Assembly: GCA_034519515.1 (NCBI GenBank)
Contig: JAXHOK010000042.1
Span: 1 to 64,000, forward strand
DNA length: 64,000 nt
Direction of reading: 5' to 3'
Origin: Arcicella sp034519515
GTDB lineage: Bacteria > Bacteroidota > Bacteroidia > Cytophagales > Spirosomataceae
The notes beneath the pieces are model-generated. The model did no database searches. It worked only from the letters and a program-made list of their open reading frames with translations, and was not told the DNA's origin. The translations under genes were made by a program, and so were the position numbers. Positions 52,220 through 60,985 of this stretch are shown piece after piece (the stretch's first letter is position 1; every line of letters begins with the position of its first letter).

Positions 52220-53056
52220 ATGAAACAATCCGAAATTAAAGCCTTAATATCTCTACTGGACGATGAAGACCATGAGGTACTAAATCACGTTGAAAGCAAA
52301 ATTCGTTCGATGGGTGACAGCGTAATTCCTTTTTTGGAAGACCGCTGGGAAGAATCTTCTCTCAGCCCTTTGATGCAGAAAAAATTGGAGGATTTAATTC
52401 ATGATTTACAGTATAATTCTTTCTTCGACCGCCTCACAGATTGGCGAAATAATCGTTCAGAAGACCTCTTAGAAGGAATGTGGGCGATTGCTACTTATCA
52501 ATATCCTGAACTGTCCTTAGAAAAACTCCGTCAGGACATGGAGCAAATTTATTACGAAGTTTGGCTCGAAATTAGGGATAATATGCACCCGATGGATCAA
52601 ATAAAAACCATCAATTCGGTGATATTTGGGAAACTAAAATTTGGGGCAAATACCAAGCATTTTCACTCGGCTTCCAACTCTATGTTAAATACTGTGATGG
52701 AATCTAAAAAGGGAAATCCCATTTCCTTGTGTGTAATATATTTGTTGGTATGTAAGCGGTTGAACCTGCCCATTTGGGGAGTAAATCTCCCAAATTTGTT
52801 CATACTGACCTATAAATCAGGGAGTATGCAGTTTTATATCAATGTTTTTAATCGTGGATTGGTTTTCAGCAGAACCGATATTGATAGCTACATTGCCCAA
52901 TTAAATTTAGCCCAAAATGATATTTTTTATCAACCTTGTGAAAACATCGACATTATTCGTAGAGTGTTGAGAAATTTGACCGTAGCTTTTGAAAAAGTAG
53001 GTGATGATGATAAAATGAAGGAAATTGATAGAGCTTTGGTTGAAATGATGAAATAA
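52220..53056 (+). CDS. SirB1-like transglutaminase-fold protein
   Basis: 278 residues. Belongs to the SirB1/transglutaminase-core-2 family. The N-terminal region is helical and HEAT-like (VLNHVESKIRSMGDSVIPFL). The core at about 140-215 contains KKGNPISLCVIYLLVCKRLN and LPIWGVNLPNLFILTY, where the cysteine and the usual histidine region of the family lie. No protease activity is established. It converges on pyrB, with only one base between their stops. Confidence 0.85.
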   Translation: MKQSEIKALISLLDDEDHEVLNHVESKIRSMGDSVIPFLEDRWEESSLSPLMQKKLEDLIHDLQYNSFFDRLTDWRNNRSEDLLEGMWAIATYQYPELSLEKLRQDMEQIYYEVWLEIRDNMHPMDQIKTINSVIFGKLKFGANTKHFHSASNSMLNTVMESKKGNPISLCVIYLLVCKRLNLPIWGVNLPNLFILTYKSGSMQFYINVFNRGLVFSRTDIDSYIAQLNLAQNDIFYQPCENIDIIRRVLRNLTVAFEKVGDDDKMKEIDRALVEMMK

Positions 53057-53057
53057 C

Positions 53058-53984
53058 CTAATTCTGTCCCGCCAATAAATACAGCACTGCCATTCTGACG
53101 GCAACACCATTTTCTACTTGGTCCAGAATAATTGAATGATGCGAATCTGCGGCATCTGATGATAATTCCACGCCCCTATTGATTGGTCCTGGGTGCATGA
53201 CAATGATTTCTTTGTTCAAATCATCCAACATCTTTTTATTGATTCCAAAATACAAAGAATATTCCCGCAAGGACGGAAAATACTTAATTTGCTGACGTTC
53301 AAGCTGAATTCTCAATACATTAGCCACATCGCACCAAGCCAAAGTGTGCTTGACATCGTGAGAAACTTTTACGCCTAAATCCGTAATATATCTTGGAATC
53401 AACGTAGCAGGTCCACACAAGGTTACCTCCGCCCCTTGTTTTTTAAGGGCTAAAATATTGGATAAAGCTACTCTTGAATGCAGAATATCACCGATGATGG
53501 CAATTTTTTTGCCCATTAAATCTCCTCCTAATTTCTCCCGCATTGAAAACGAATCCAAGAGGGCTTGTGTAGGATGTTCGTGCGTGCCGTCACCAGCGTT
53601 TACGATGTTGGCGTTGATGTGTTTCGATAAAAAGTGAGGAGCTCCTGGACTGGCGTGTCGCATCACAATCATATCGACCTTCATCGCTAAAATATTATTT
53701 ACGGTGTCCAAAAGAGTTTCACCTTTTTTAACAGAACTCCCCGACGCTGAGAAGTTTATAGTATCGGCAGAAAGGCGTTTTTGAGCTAACTCAAAGGAAA
53801 GACGAGTACGAGTAGAATTTTCAAAAAAAACATTCGCAATGGTTACATCACGCAAAGAAGGCACTTTTTTAATGGGGCGATTAATGACTTCTTTGAACTC
53901 ACGAGCAGTTGCCATGATGAGTTCAATATCGTTGGGCGTAAGGTCTTTGATGCCCAATAAATGTCTGGTACTCAGTTTTTGCAT
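53058..53984 (-). CDS. pyrB: Aspartate carbamoyltransferase catalytic subunit
   Basis: 308 residues. It joins carbamoyl phosphate to aspartate in pyrimidine synthesis. The carbamoyl-phosphate motif is FFENSTRTRLSFELAQKRLS. Further conserved segments are MRHASPGAPHFLS, GDGTHEHPTQALLDSFSMRE and the closing MHPGPINRGVELSSDAADS. Complete and of normal length. pyrR lies upstream in the same direction across a phrase-type hairpin, which matches the usual pyrR-pyrB order. Confidence 0.97.
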   Translation of the reverse strand: MQKLSTRHLLGIKDLTPNDIELIMATAREFKEVINRPIKKVPSLRDVTIANVFFENSTRTRLSFELAQKRLSADTINFSASGSSVKKGETLLDTVNNILAMKVDMIVMRHASPGAPHFLSKHINANIVNAGDGTHEHPTQALLDSFSMREKLGGDLMGKKIAIIGDILHSRVALSNILALKKQGAEVTLCGPATLIPRYITDLGVKVSHDVKHTLAWCDVANVLRIQLERQQIKYFPSLREYSLYFGINKKMLDDLNKEIIVMHPGPINRGVELSSDAADSHHSIILDQVENGVAVRMAVLYLLAGQN

Positions 53985-53988
53985 TTTT

Positions 53989-54125
53989 ATTAGGGGATAG
54001 GTGTTAGGTATTAGGTGTTAGGGATTGGATTCCAGACAAAGAAGGTTTTAAAAGAGATTAACTACATTTCTCTTTTCCTATTCTCTATTTTAAACCCTAA
54101 AACCTAACCCCTAAAACCCAACCCT
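53989..54125. repeat. Phrase-type imperfect hairpin between pyrR and pyrB
   Basis: The left arm at 53989-54028 is a tandem of TTAGGTGTTAGGTATTAGG-type units. The right arm at 54092-54125 (CCCTAAAACCTAACCCC) is the complement of the same theme. It fills the gap between pyrR and pyrB and could affect readthrough in the shared transcript. Confidence 0.75.
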
Positions 54126-54662
54126 TCAGTTCGTTATTAACCAAATTCTGTCTAAAGGATGTCCTTGTTCTTGAAACTCCACTAAAACTTTTTCAGTATC
54201 CAAAGTATTCACTTTTTTACCTACGTAATCAGCATTTATTGGTAAATCTCTATTATAAATTCTATCAATTAACACACATAATTCAACCTTTTCGGGGCGA
54301 CCAAAAGCCGTCATCGCATCTAATGCCGAACGCACCATTCTACCCGTTGCCAAGACATCATCAATCAAAATAACTCGCTTATTTTCAATGACAAACGGTA
54401 CTTTTGTTTCATTGGCTTTCACCAATTCTCTCCGTCTAAAATCATCCCGATAGAAAGTGGCATCCAAGACTCCGAAAGGAATTGTTTTACTCGTAATATC
54501 TTCTAATTCTTGATGAATTCTTTTGGCAAAAAATACTCCTCTTGGTTGCATACCAATAATAACGGAATCGGCAAAATCCTGATGGTTCTCAATCAATTCT
54601 TGACAGAGACGGCTGATAGTAATTTCCAGAAGTGGGCTTGAAAGGATAAGTTTGCGTTGCAT
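54126..54662 (-). CDS. pyrR: Bifunctional pyr operon regulator / uracil phosphoribosyltransferase
   Basis: 178 residues from the ATG at 54662 (MQRKLILSSPLLEITISRLC). Three additional upstream residues need a TTG start and add nothing family-like. The phosphoribosyltransferase motif is VILIDDVLATGRMVRSALDA, preceded by the flexible loop VLDATFYRDDFRRRELVKAN. In other bacteria PyrR binds pyr mRNA leaders and can also use uracil. No obvious PyrR-binding leader was seen upstream, so regulation here is open. Confidence 0.93.
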   Translation of the reverse strand: MQRKLILSSPLLEITISRLCQELIENHQDFADSVIIGMQPRGVFFAKRIHQELEDITSKTIPFGVLDATFYRDDFRRRELVKANETKVPFVIENKRVILIDDVLATGRMVRSALDAMTAFGRPEKVELCVLIDRIYNRDLPINADYVGKKVNTLDTEKVLVEFQEQGHPLDRIWLITN

Positions 54663-55081
54663 AGCGTACAAAGATAAATTAAGAAGAGGTTTTTTCTTAA
54701 TTAAAAACTAAAAATTAAAAATTAAAAGTTCAATATACTGATTATCAATTACTTGAATACTCATTGAAACCGTATGTATAGATAAGTTAGAACAAATAAA
54801 TTTTCTTTAATCATTAATTACCAATAACTAAACAACATATTCATCATTAGAATTATTCTAATTTATTTTTGCCTTTAATCATCAAAATATTACCAACTCG
54901 TTCAAGTATGTTCAAAATTGCATCCTTTTCCTAAGTATTTTTCCATTTTCTGGATAATCAAATTCAAAACGTTTTAGTCGCAAACCCTCAATGTTTACTT
55001 TGTACCGTTTACCGTAAAACTGCCTGAATGTTTACATGAAATAGTCGAATTTAATCTTTTTTACTATAAATTGTTTTTGCT
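54663..55081. other. Intergenic region, 419 bases, no gene recognised
   Basis: AT-rich; it contains a tract of ACTAAAAATTAAAAATTAAA-like units at 54703-54729. No tRNA, terminator or operator could be supported. Confidence 0.4.
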
Positions 55082-55324
55082 ATGAATAATTCTATTACTG
55101 CTCGAATAAAGGCTTTTCTGCCTTCTATTTTTATGCTGTTTTTGCTTTTCCTGATGACTTTGGGACGAAAAGGAGCCGCTACCACCTTCTCCACAGATTC
55201 GTCTTGGCGTGTAACTCAATCCGCATTTGCTGGTTGGTTTATACCTACGTATGCTCTCATGCCCGCATGGGTCGTGCCTGGGGTGGGTAAAGTACTTGTA
55301 ATCAAGTGGGCATCTAACAAGTAA
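55082..55324 (+). CDS. Possible small membrane protein
   Basis: 80 codons with an ATG start. One strongly hydrophobic stretch (LPSIFMLFLLFLMTL) follows a basic start (MNNSITARIKAF), and a second weaker hydrophobic region includes FAGWFIPTYALMPAW. It may be a real small inner-membrane protein. An open frame on the other strand covers the same bases, so coding status is uncertain. A palindromic repeat begins 12 bases after its stop. Confidence 0.35.
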   Translation: MNNSITARIKAFLPSIFMLFLLFLMTLGRKGAATTFSTDSSWRVTQSAFAGWFIPTYALMPAWVVPGVGKVLVIKWASNK

Positions 55325-55336
55325 CATACTTTTTTT

Positions 55337-55378
55337 CTAAATCTGGCATGGTGCGATATTTCGTAATCCAAATTCAGA
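55337..55378. repeat. Palindromic repeat family B, degraded copy
   Basis: The right end, TTTCGTAATCCAAATTCAGA, matches the family B terminus, and the core GTGCGATATTTCG resembles its centre. The left end (TCTAAATCTGGC) is strongly diverged. Confidence 0.45.
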
Positions 55379-55535
55379 AAAAGGGTATTACATGATTTGA
55401 GTCATTTATAACAAAAATAGGATATCAAAGCAATTTTACCTTGATACCCTACTTTATAAATTTTCTATAATATTTTTTAAATCACTAATAATCAATTGAT
55501 TAACAACTAAAATCTATCTCCTAACAACTTTTCAT

Positions 55536-56366
55536 TTACAAATTCAAATGAGAGCGAATAACCCCTTTGTACCCATGTTGCGAAAGCCATAATAGTTTTT
55601 CGTTGGCGGCTTCTTTGGTATAAAACTCTCCGAACATTAATCTTAATATTTTACCTGCATCCTTCGCTCCTACTTGTACAAAAATCTCTTCTTTTTTGAT
55701 ACCCATTTTCACCAATTCGTCATACAAATCTTGTACCATATTCAAACTCGAAAGTGCCGTTACTTGGACACCAAAGCCTTTTGGCGATTTTTCAGTACCG
55801 TTAACATCGTAAGTATGATTGACTGAAAAAGGCGGAACAACTGCGGGTATAGCAGCATTGGTTACGGTTTCTTTTGGGTTTGCTTTGACATCTTTCGATT
55901 CCTCTCTTGAACTTACTTCACGGCCTTTATTTAACAAATTATCGAGAGCTTTATCAATCACTTTTTCAGGTGCAGGCGGTGGTATAACTTCCAAGCGAAC
56001 CTTAGCTTTTCCGCTCGCCATCATCCCTAATTTAGAAGCCGCTTCTTTTGATAAATTAATAATTTTCCCTTCTTCTTCACATTTACAATAATCATTAATT
56101 CTGACCTGTACACTAAGATTATTCTCTAAATTTGTTACTTTTACGAGCGTATTCAAAGGATATTTTGAGTGTGAAGCCGTTAGTTGAGCATCATCATATT
56201 TCTCACCGAAAGAGGTTAGTTTCCCTTTTAAGTTAGTTGCATAATAACGGGCAGTACCTTCTTCTGAAGACCCTCCTTTACCGACAGGACCAACTTGACT
56301 AAATGATGCTGAGGCACTACAAAAATTTCCAACTACAACGAAGATAGATAAAATAACCTTTTTCAT
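55536..56366 (-). CDS. rlpA: RlpA-like septal lytic transglycosylase with SPOR domain
   Basis: 276 residues. Signal peptide (MKKVILSIFVVVGNFCSASAS) and a double-psi beta-barrel RlpA domain at about 36-130: GTARYYATNLKGKLTSFGEKYD, YPLNTLVKVTNLENNLSVQVRINDYC, GKIINLSKEAASKLGMM. After a linker with basic and glutamate residues, the C-terminal SPOR domain (GFGVQVTALSSLNMVQDLYD) binds denuded glycan strands. The active-site aspartate region is RINDYC, with an unusual cysteine pair following (CKC). It probably cuts peptidoglycan at the septum. Confidence 0.9.
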   Translation of the reverse strand: MKKVILSIFVVVGNFCSASASFSQVGPVGKGGSSEEGTARYYATNLKGKLTSFGEKYDDAQLTASHSKYPLNTLVKVTNLENNLSVQVRINDYCKCEEEGKIINLSKEAASKLGMMASGKAKVRLEVIPPPAPEKVIDKALDNLLNKGREVSSREESKDVKANPKETVTNAAIPAVVPPFSVNHTYDVNGTEKSPKGFGVQVTALSSLNMVQDLYDELVKMGIKKEEIFVQVGAKDAGKILRLMFGEFYTKEAANEKLLWLSQHGYKGVIRSHLNL

Positions 56367-56579
56367 GGCGATACTGGTTTAAATTTTAATGGGCTACAAA
56401 ATTATACTTAGGTTGTTGGTGTTTTGAGATATTTTTAGAATTTTATTTATATCATTGTATAAATTTTCACTAAAAGTACCCGATACTGCAAATCTAAGCA
56501 CATTTTTTAACATTCAGTTTATTATTAGCAATTTGTGTGCCAATTCGTATAAACGACTAAAAAACTGTTTCGATTTCAA

Positions 56580-56676
56580 GTTGTCAGCGTTCGGCTATCG
56601 GCTGTCAGCTAACAAAATAAGTACAAAATTAAGTTTATACTGATAGCTGAATACCGACAGCTAAAAGCCAACAAAA
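56580..56676. repeat. Phrase-type imperfect hairpin upstream of glgE
   Basis: GTTCGGCTATCGGCTGTCAG (left) and TGATAGCTGAATACCGACAG (right) belong to complementary arms made of a GCTATCGGCTGTC-like phrase. It ends 10 bases before the glgE start codon. Confidence 0.7.
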
Positions 56677-56686
56677 TCTCTTTTTT

Positions 56687-58654
56687 ATGAACAAAATACC
56701 AGAAAACATCCAAGGACAACAACGAGTAATTATTGAACACATAACGCCCCAATTAGAAGGTGGTCGTTTTGCGGTAAAAGCCTTTGTTGGCGATATGATA
56801 AAGGTGGAAGCCGATATTTTTCTGGATGGGCACGACCTCCTTTCGGCAAACCTACTTTACAAGTCTTCAAAAGATAAAACGTGGCAAACCGTTCCAATGG
56901 ATTTTATGGGAACAGACCATTATCAAGCCTATTTTTCGGTTCATGAAAACGGTTTTTATACCTACACCATAGAGGCGTGGGTTGATCATTCTGCCAGTTG
57001 GGAACATGAAATGGACATGAAAGTTAAAGACGGTCAGCACGTAAATGTAGAGCTACTGGTGGGGGCAACCATTTTGGAAAAGATGATAAAAATTGCCACC
57101 AAAGAAGACAAACCCGAGCTAAAATCTTACGCCAAACTCTTTCGTAATCCCAAGCATTATGAAGAAGCCATCACTTTTGCCAATAGTGAACAAATGCACC
57201 ACTGGATTCATCAATATCCTGATAAACAACACCTTACGATTCACAGAGAATTGAAAATTTGGGCAGACAGAGAACGTGCAGCTTTTTCTTCTTGGTATTC
57301 GATGTTCCCACGTTCAGCTTCCACCGACCGAAATCGTAAGCACGGAAATTTTAAGGATGTGGAAAATAATGTTTTGCCCCGTATCAAATCTTTGGGTTTT
57401 GATGTGCTGTATATTCCACCAATTCACCCGATTGGAATGCAGTTTAGGAAAGGAAAAAATAACTCAACTACCTGTTCAGAAGATGAACCTGGTGTGCCTT
57501 ATGCAATCGGTTCAGAATTGGGTGGATTTACCGATATTCACCAAGAATTAGGCACTTTGGATGACCTAAAATCTTTGATAAACGCCTGTAAATCAATGAA
57601 TATTGAGTTGGCGATGGACTTAGCAATTCAGTGTTCACCCGATCACCCTTGGACAAAAGAACATCCAGAATGGTTCAAAATTCGCCCCGATGGTACGATT
57701 CAATACGCCGAAAATCCACCGAAAAAATATCAGGATATTTACCCTCTAAATTTTGAATCAGAGAACTGGCAGGGGCTTTGGGAGGAACTCAAAAATGTAA
57801 TAATGACGTGGGCAGAATGGGGCGTGCGCATTATTCGGGTGGACAATCCACACACCAAGGCATTTGGTTTTTGGGAATGGGTAATTGCCGAAGTGCAGTC
57901 GGTATATCCAGACATGATTTTCTTGGCAGAAGCGTTCACCAAACCCCGTGTGATGGAACAATTGGCGAAGTTGGGTTATACCCAATCATACACGTATTTC
58001 ACCTGGCGAACGACAAAAAATAGCCTGATTGAGTACATGAATGAACTCACCAAGACCGACCAAACGATGTATATGCGACCCAATTTTTGGCCCAATACGC
58101 ACGATATTTTACCCTATAATTTGCAGGGGGGGCTGGAACCCATGTTCATTAATCGCTATTTTATGGCGGCAACCTTATCGTCTAATTACGGGATTTTTGG
58201 ACCATTCTATGAAACGATGGTAAACGAAGCCAACCCAGGAAAAGAGGAATACAAAAACTCAGAAAAGTACGAAATAAGACAATGGGATTGGAATTTTGAG
58301 AATAAATTAACCCATATAATACGCCAAACTAATAAAGCAAGATTAGAAAATTCAGCATTACAGCGTACCAACAATATCACGTTTTGTAATATCGAAAACG
58401 ACAATATTTTAGCGTATTTAAAGACTCATTGGAACGGCAATAGAATTTTATCTATCGTCAATCTCGACCCCTACAATACGCAAGGCGGTTGGGTGGGCGT
58501 GCCACTAAATCTTATTGGAAAAAGACCCGATGAAGAATACATCGTTCACGATTTGATTACGGGGGCGAAATATTTCTGGCGAGGCGAATATAATCAGATT
58601 GAATTGAACCCAAATCTGATGCCGATACACTTATTTCGGATTGAGGATTTGTAG
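56687..58654 (+). CDS. glgE: Alpha-1,4-glucan:maltose-1-phosphate maltosyltransferase
   Basis: 655 residues. Family GH13 subfamily 3 enzyme that moves maltose units from maltose-1-phosphate to glucan chains. The N-terminal DUF3416 domain contains QRVIIEHITPQLEGGRFAVK. The catalytic barrel has VLYIPPIHPIG, the nucleophile region RIIRVDNPHTKAFGFWEWVI and the acid region MIFLAEAFTKPRVM. Conserved late blocks are FWPNTHDILPY and the C-terminal beta domain GGWVGVPLNL. No other glycogen genes are close by, so it is a lone member of its pathway here. Confidence 0.94.
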   Translation: MNKIPENIQGQQRVIIEHITPQLEGGRFAVKAFVGDMIKVEADIFLDGHDLLSANLLYKSSKDKTWQTVPMDFMGTDHYQAYFSVHENGFYTYTIEAWVDHSASWEHEMDMKVKDGQHVNVELLVGATILEKMIKIATKEDKPELKSYAKLFRNPKHYEEAITFANSEQMHHWIHQYPDKQHLTIHRELKIWADRERAAFSSWYSMFPRSASTDRNRKHGNFKDVENNVLPRIKSLGFDVLYIPPIHPIGMQFRKGKNNSTTCSEDEPGVPYAIGSELGGFTDIHQELGTLDDLKSLINACKSMNIELAMDLAIQCSPDHPWTKEHPEWFKIRPDGTIQYAENPPKKYQDIYPLNFESENWQGLWEELKNVIMTWAEWGVRIIRVDNPHTKAFGFWEWVIAEVQSVYPDMIFLAEAFTKPRVMEQLAKLGYTQSYTYFTWRTTKNSLIEYMNELTKTDQTMYMRPNFWPNTHDILPYNLQGGLEPMFINRYFMAATLSSNYGIFGPFYETMVNEANPGKEEYKNSEKYEIRQWDWNFENKLTHIIRQTNKARLENSALQRTNNITFCNIENDNILAYLKTHWNGNRILSIVNLDPYNTQGGWVGVPLNLIGKRPDEEYIVHDLITGAKYFWRGEYNQIELNPNLMPIHLFRIEDL

Positions 58655-58732
58655 GAAAAGTTCATTAAAGGTGTAAAATTAATCATTATAAGTAACTCAT
58701 TTTCAATTAAATACATTCTAAATAATACCATT

Positions 58733-59023
58733 ATGAAAACATTATCTGCTTTATTATTATGTTCGTTTTTTGCTCTGAAAGTCTCCGCACAAATCCCAGA
58801 CTCGTCTAAAATTGCGAAGGATACAACCAAGAAAAAAGTGTTGATTTTGAATACTTACAATCCTAATCCATTGGGAAAAATTAACAATAAGTCTGCTAAG
58901 CACAACGATAAAATCGACTTGAAAATTGATAATACACAAAAGAAAGTAGAAAGCAATTATATTATGAAAGATGGCAGAGTTGTAGGTGGAAAAAGCACCT
59001 TACGGTTAGGTAAGAAAAATTGA
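58733..59023 (+). CDS. Small secreted protein of unknown function
   Basis: 96 residues. The signal peptide MKTLSALLLCSFFALKVSAQ is clear. The mature part is short, hydrophilic and Lys-, Asn- and Asp-rich (NTYNPNPLGKINNKSAKHND), with no cysteines and no recognised family. It lies between glgE and the carboxylesterase in the same direction and could be cotranscribed with either. Confidence 0.6.
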   Translation: MKTLSALLLCSFFALKVSAQIPDSSKIAKDTTKKKVLILNTYNPNPLGKINNKSAKHNDKIDLKIDNTQKKVESNYIMKDGRVVGGKSTLRLGKKN

Positions 59024-59117
59024 TACTTTAAATATCTGATTGTTAATACAGCCAAATCTCACGAGAATTTTAGCTGTTTTAGCTTTCAATTTAAAAACAA
59101 TCCAATCAATTCAAATC

Positions 59118-60716
59118 ATGCAAAAAACAATCTTTTCGTTGCTTATCTCCTTCATCAGTTTAGGAGTTTTCGCTCAAATCCAAACGGGTGAAAATATCGC
59201 CGTTACCAATACCGAGTCTGGTAAAGTACGTGGGTACGTTCACAATTCTATATATACCTACAAAGGAATTCCTTATGCCGAGGCAGCTCGTTTTATGCCT
59301 CCTGCCAAACCCAAATCTTGGCCCAACGTGCGTAATTCAATGGTTTATGGTCCTGTTGCACCTTTACTTGACCCCACCACTTCGGTGCAAGATGAAGGCG
59401 AATTTGTGTTTCATCACGATTGGGGATTCACCAACGAAGACTGTATGCGTATCAATGTTTGGACACCAAGTATCAACGATGGCAAAAAACGCCCCGTAAT
59501 GTTTTGGATTCACGGCGGTGGATTTACGGCAGGTTCTTCCCAAGAATTACCTTCTTATGATGGGGAAAATTTGGCTAAAAAAGGCGATGTTGTAGTGGTT
59601 TCTATCAATCACCGACTGAACATTTTGGGCTATTTAGACCTTTCAGCTTACGGTGAAAAATACAAACAATCAGCCAATTTGAGCATTTTGGACATGAAAT
59701 TTGCCTTGGAGTGGGTAAAAGCAAATATCGCCAATTTTGGCGGAGACCCCAATAATGTTACCATCTACGGACAGTCGGGCGGGGGTGCAAAAGTCAATAC
59801 TCTAATGGCAATGCCCTCGGCAAAAGGACTTTTTCATAAAGCCATCAATCAGAGTGGCTCGTTCAGAACTGCCATGTTGGAGAAAACCGATACGCAATTA
59901 ATCGCTGCTGAAGTTTTGAAAGCCTTGAATTTGGAAGCGGACAAAGTGGATGAAATTCAGAAAGTCCCTTTTGAAAAATTGAGTAATGCGGGTAAAAAAG
60001 CTTTGAAAATTGTAGCCGATAAAATGAAAGCCGAGGGTAAACCCGTCATTGGTTTTGGATTGAGTTGGGGACCCAGCCATGACGGAGATGTTTTACCCTA
60101 TCAATTATTTTCAAACGAAGCCTTTGAAATGTCTAAAAATATCCCGCTGTTGATTGGCACAACCAAAAATGAGTTTACGCCTTTTGCGGGTATGGCAACT
60201 TTTAATAATACGCAAGAACAAGTTTTGGAAGCCATCCAAAAGAAATATGCAACCAAAGCCGATGCTTATCTGAATAGTGTAAAAAAAGCCTATCCAAATT
60301 ATAAAAAACCTTCTGATTTACTGGATATTGACTTTTCTTTCCGTCCTGGTGCGGTTTTGCAGGCAAACCAAAAAGCAAATTTGGCGGGTTCTGCTCCTGT
60401 TTATATGTATATGTTTACGTGGCAGTCGCCCGTAATGGATGGTAAGTTCAAGGCAGTGCATTGCATGGAACTACCTTTTATGTTCAATAATATTGCCCGT
60501 TGCGAAGAAATGACTGGGGGCGACAAACCTGCATACGTGTTAGCCGATAAAATGAGTTCGGCTTGGTTGAACTTTGCCAAAACGGGCAATCCTAACGCTT
60601 CATCTTTACCCAAATGGGAAACCTATTCGACTGAAAAAGGTGCAACGATGTTTTTTGATAATACTTGTGAAATCAAATATCATCACGATAAAGAATTATT
60701 GGAGTTTGCAAAATGA
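59118..60716 (+). CDS. Type B carboxylesterase
   Basis: 532 residues from the ATG at 59118, placed at the start of a signal peptide (MQKTIFSLLISFISLGVFAQ). The alpha/beta-hydrolase fold contains the oxyanion segment MFWIHGGGFTAGSSQELPSY, the nucleophile GQSGGGAKVN, and the histidine-containing VHCMELPFMFNN near the end. The second acid is probably the glutamate in TTKNEFTPF. It cleaves carboxylic esters, perhaps acetyl or feruloyl groups on plant polysaccharides, since a GH43 enzyme and a sugar transporter follow. It ends at a strong terminator. Confidence 0.92.
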   Translation: MQKTIFSLLISFISLGVFAQIQTGENIAVTNTESGKVRGYVHNSIYTYKGIPYAEAARFMPPAKPKSWPNVRNSMVYGPVAPLLDPTTSVQDEGEFVFHHDWGFTNEDCMRINVWTPSINDGKKRPVMFWIHGGGFTAGSSQELPSYDGENLAKKGDVVVVSINHRLNILGYLDLSAYGEKYKQSANLSILDMKFALEWVKANIANFGGDPNNVTIYGQSGGGAKVNTLMAMPSAKGLFHKAINQSGSFRTAMLEKTDTQLIAAEVLKALNLEADKVDEIQKVPFEKLSNAGKKALKIVADKMKAEGKPVIGFGLSWGPSHDGDVLPYQLFSNEAFEMSKNIPLLIGTTKNEFTPFAGMATFNNTQEQVLEAIQKKYATKADAYLNSVKKAYPNYKKPSDLLDIDFSFRPGAVLQANQKANLAGSAPVYMYMFTWQSPVMDGKFKAVHCMELPFMFNNIARCEEMTGGDKPAYVLADKMSSAWLNFAKTGNPNASSLPKWETYSTEKGATMFFDNTCEIKYHHDKELLEFAK

Positions 60717-60721
60717 TAAAA

Positions 60722-60765
60722 TGAGGAAGCCTTCGTATTGAACGAACGAAGACTTCCTCATTTTT
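60722..60765 (+). terminator. Terminator after the carboxylesterase
   Basis: TGAGGAAGCCTTCGT and ACGAAGACTTCCTCA pair with one mismatch, followed by a T run. Confidence 0.85.
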
Positions 60766-60985
60766 ATGTCAAAAACAGTTCTATACTGTTCTATGAAATT
60801 TATTCATCTTTATAGACCTATTTTTAGAAATAATATGTATTTTTGATTTTCTGTTTTCAAAAATATATTCAATTACAAATCATGCCCCTGCAAGAATCTA
60901 TCTTATGCTAATCGTTTTTGTCCGTGGCTGGAATAATTCCGTTAATCATTACGCATTAATATTCACTCATTCAAAATTAACTTTC

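Noticed and set aside
55064..55327. 87-codon minus-strand frame opposite the small membrane protein
   Set aside because: Very rich in Ser, His, Arg and Gln with no start context; the plus-strand frame has a clear hydrophobic segment and is more likely.
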